The position numbers and the translations under genes were made by a program. Of a DNA stretch of 64,000 nucleotides, positions 62,853 to 64,000 are shown piece after piece. How positions within the stretch are numbered: the stretch's first letter is position 1; the number at the start of each line of letters is the position of its first letter. The notes under the pieces were generated by a model, which did no database searches, had not been told where the DNA came from, and saw only the letters and a list, made by a program, of their open reading frames with translations. The DNA comes from Microbacterium wangchenii (GTDB lineage: Bacteria; Actinomycetota; Actinomycetes; Actinomycetales; Microbacteriaceae), in assembly GCF_004564355.1 (NCBI RefSeq), contig NZ_CP038266.1:806001-870000 (forward strand), read 5' to 3'.

Positions 62853-62899
62853 GGTAGATTGCCGCCCGGCCAGGCAGTGCAACGGGGAGACACGCAGAC

Positions 62900-63469
62900 A
62901 TGGCCGAGCACGAAGAGCGTAACGGCCAGACGGCCGATTCATGCGCCCAGCTCGCGCGGTGGTTGACGGACGAAGGTCTCGAACTGCTGCCGTCCAAAGA
63001 CGCGCATCTCCTCCTGGACGATGGCGAATCGCGTGTGCGCATCGATCGGACAGGCGACGGATGGGTGCTGAGCAGGAGCCTGCGCGACGCGAAGCCGCTC
63101 AGGGAGGTGTCTTCACGCCGGTGGCAGGACGTTGAGCGCTACGTGGTGATGCTTTACCTGGGATCCGCGCGCGAATCGCGCGGGCTGAGTCGGCTGGCGC
63201 CACTGGTGGAGTTGGACGCAGAGGGCACTGCGGTGGTCAGGGAAGGGTGGAATCTACGGAGCGGCGACGAGGGCGGCGTTCTCCTCACGGGGCCTGACGG
63301 CGCACAGATATGGTTCTCCAGCGACATCGCGGCCGCGGCGTTCTCCCGCTATGCGGTGTACTCGGCCGACGAGCTTCGGGCACAGGGCTCCATCGCGGAC
63401 GCCCCGCTGGCGCGTCGGCGCGAGCTCCGTTCCTCCACGCCTGGTCGTGACGAGGCCGAGGCGACATGA
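62900..63469 (+). CDS. Imm61-like immunity protein
   Basis: Protein of 189 residues without signal peptide. The order LARWLTDEGLELLP, DVERYVVMLYLGSARESRGLSRL, VREGWNLRSGDEGGVLL and ISFSS-like IWFSSDIAAAAFSRY follows the Imm61 pattern I recall from actinobacterial toxin loci (ERYF...GSAIRSRRGLPRL, then GY/GW). It should neutralise the toxin encoded two genes upstream. The family match is by eye. Confidence 0.55.
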   Translation: MAEHEERNGQTADSCAQLARWLTDEGLELLPSKDAHLLLDDGESRVRIDRTGDGWVLSRSLRDAKPLREVSSRRWQDVERYVVMLYLGSARESRGLSRLAPLVELDAEGTAVVREGWNLRSGDEGGVLLTGPDGAQIWFSSDIAAAAFSRYAVYSADELRAQGSIADAPLARRRELRSSTPGRDEAEAT

Positions 63470-63542
63470 TCCCACCGGAGTACTCACCTCTCCGAGTTCG
63501 ATGCTCTGCGGTGGACGGGGCCGTGGATCGAGAGGAACGCGA

Positions 63543-63824
63543 GTGGCTGACGACACCCTGAGTGCAGCGGTTCTGACGTATGTCGGATACGACCGGGCCG
63601 CCGCGGTCCCTGGACGTTTCCCCTCCCGCATCGACGACCCGAAGCTACGGCAACACGTTCTGGACATCATCGCCGAAGCAGACGCAGACGCCGATCCGCG
63701 GACCGCGGAGAAGCTCTCGGCGTGGGGCGACGCGCTGGTGGCGGGTGTCCACGATCGACACCCGGAGTTGTCCGAGGAAGCTCTCGCAGCAGTGAAGGGG
63801 CTCCTGACCTTCGAGTACCGCTGA
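63543..63824 (+). CDS. Small acidic hypothetical protein at the toxin locus
   Basis: Protein of 93 residues, GTG start with GAGAGGAA upstream. It appears all-helical and acidic (IIAEADADADPRTAEKL), ending HPELSEEALAAVKGLLTFEYR. I believe similar small proteins occur beside toxins in related genera, but no function is known. It closes the island. Confidence 0.6.
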   Translation: MADDTLSAAVLTYVGYDRAAAVPGRFPSRIDDPKLRQHVLDIIAEADADADPRTAEKLSAWGDALVAGVHDRHPELSEEALAAVKGLLTFEYR

Positions 63825-63899
63825 GCCGCGCCCGCGTCGGCTCGACGCGTCCGCGCCCAGGTTCGGGTGCGGTGTGCCGTCCCGGAGCATCGTCGGCTG

Positions 63900-63981
63900 C
63901 CCGAACTCCTCAAAACTCCGCCGAAACAGCCCGGTTCCGGCCGGGAGCGGCCGCCTCCGGCTCATCGTTGAGGAGTTCGGG
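63900..63981. repeat. 82-bp inverted-repeat element, copy 3
   Basis: Perfect 14-bp ends CCCGAACTCCTCAA and TTGAGGAGTTCGGG around a GC-rich interior that differs from copies 1 and 2. It lies just beyond the last island gene. Confidence 0.75.
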
Positions 63982-64000
63982 AAGCGGGAGTAGCCAGCAG

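Overview
The window is high-GC DNA of an actinobacterium, most likely a Microbacterium or close relative in the Microbacteriaceae. The clues are very high G+C, frequent GTG starts, ATGA/GTGA start-stop overlaps, frequent GGATGC/GCATCC words, many leaderless -10 boxes placed about 6 nt before the start codon, and a gene order (uvrD-type helicase ... sucC-sucD ... perM-purN-purH) that matches the order known from Mycobacterium tuberculosis Rv0949-Rv0957. No insertion sequence, integrase, rRNA or CRISPR array was seen.

Region 1 (64-3390) is an NgcEFG-type ABC importer for N-acetylglucosamine/chitobiose; its ATPase is not in the window. It is followed by a GAP-family membrane protein on the other strand and a DesK/NarL-type two-component system (4348-6215).

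Region 2 (6393-18059) is one tightly overlapping ten-gene operon. It runs LacI regulator, two sugar permeases, sugar-binding lipoprotein, two ADP-ribosylglycohydrolase-family proteins, a PfkB (ribokinase-like) kinase, a fusion of a glycosidase-like barrel with an FGE-sulfatase (SUMF1) domain, a CaiB-type CoA-transferase and a CitE/HpcH-type CoA-ester lyase. It looks like a complete uptake-and-breakdown route for an unidentified glycoside whose acid part is activated with CoA and cleaved. Two LacI-type operators precede it, and a strong hairpin follows the binding-protein gene.

Region 3 (18110-49240) is mainly chromosomal backbone: small conserved proteins, an unusual tRNA-like gene with a CAU anticodon, a WYL regulator divergent from an ABC exporter, PcrA helicase, SseB-like protein, a LigD-type polymerase next to a separate ATP-dependent ligase, an AI-2E-family transporter, acyl-CoA dehydrogenase, YbdK-type ligase, a TetR/FAD-Rieske oxidoreductase pair, a second two-component system, sucCD, an NCS2 purine permease, a deazaflavin-dependent reductase, and perM-purN-purH.

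Region 4 (49693-63824) is a type VII secretion-like island. It holds a lipoprotein and a membrane protein on the minus strand, a secreted protein, a 1447-residue FHA-FtsK ATPase (EccC/EssC-like), an FHA zinc-ribbon protein, a small membrane protein, three WXG100 proteins and a 958-residue effector. The effector ends in an intact-looking ADP-ribosyltransferase domain. The gene directly after it encodes a protein whose C-terminal half appears to be the same fold with every catalytic residue replaced; an Imm61-like immunity protein and a small acidic protein follow. Copies of one 82-83 bp inverted-repeat element lie just before and just after this island.
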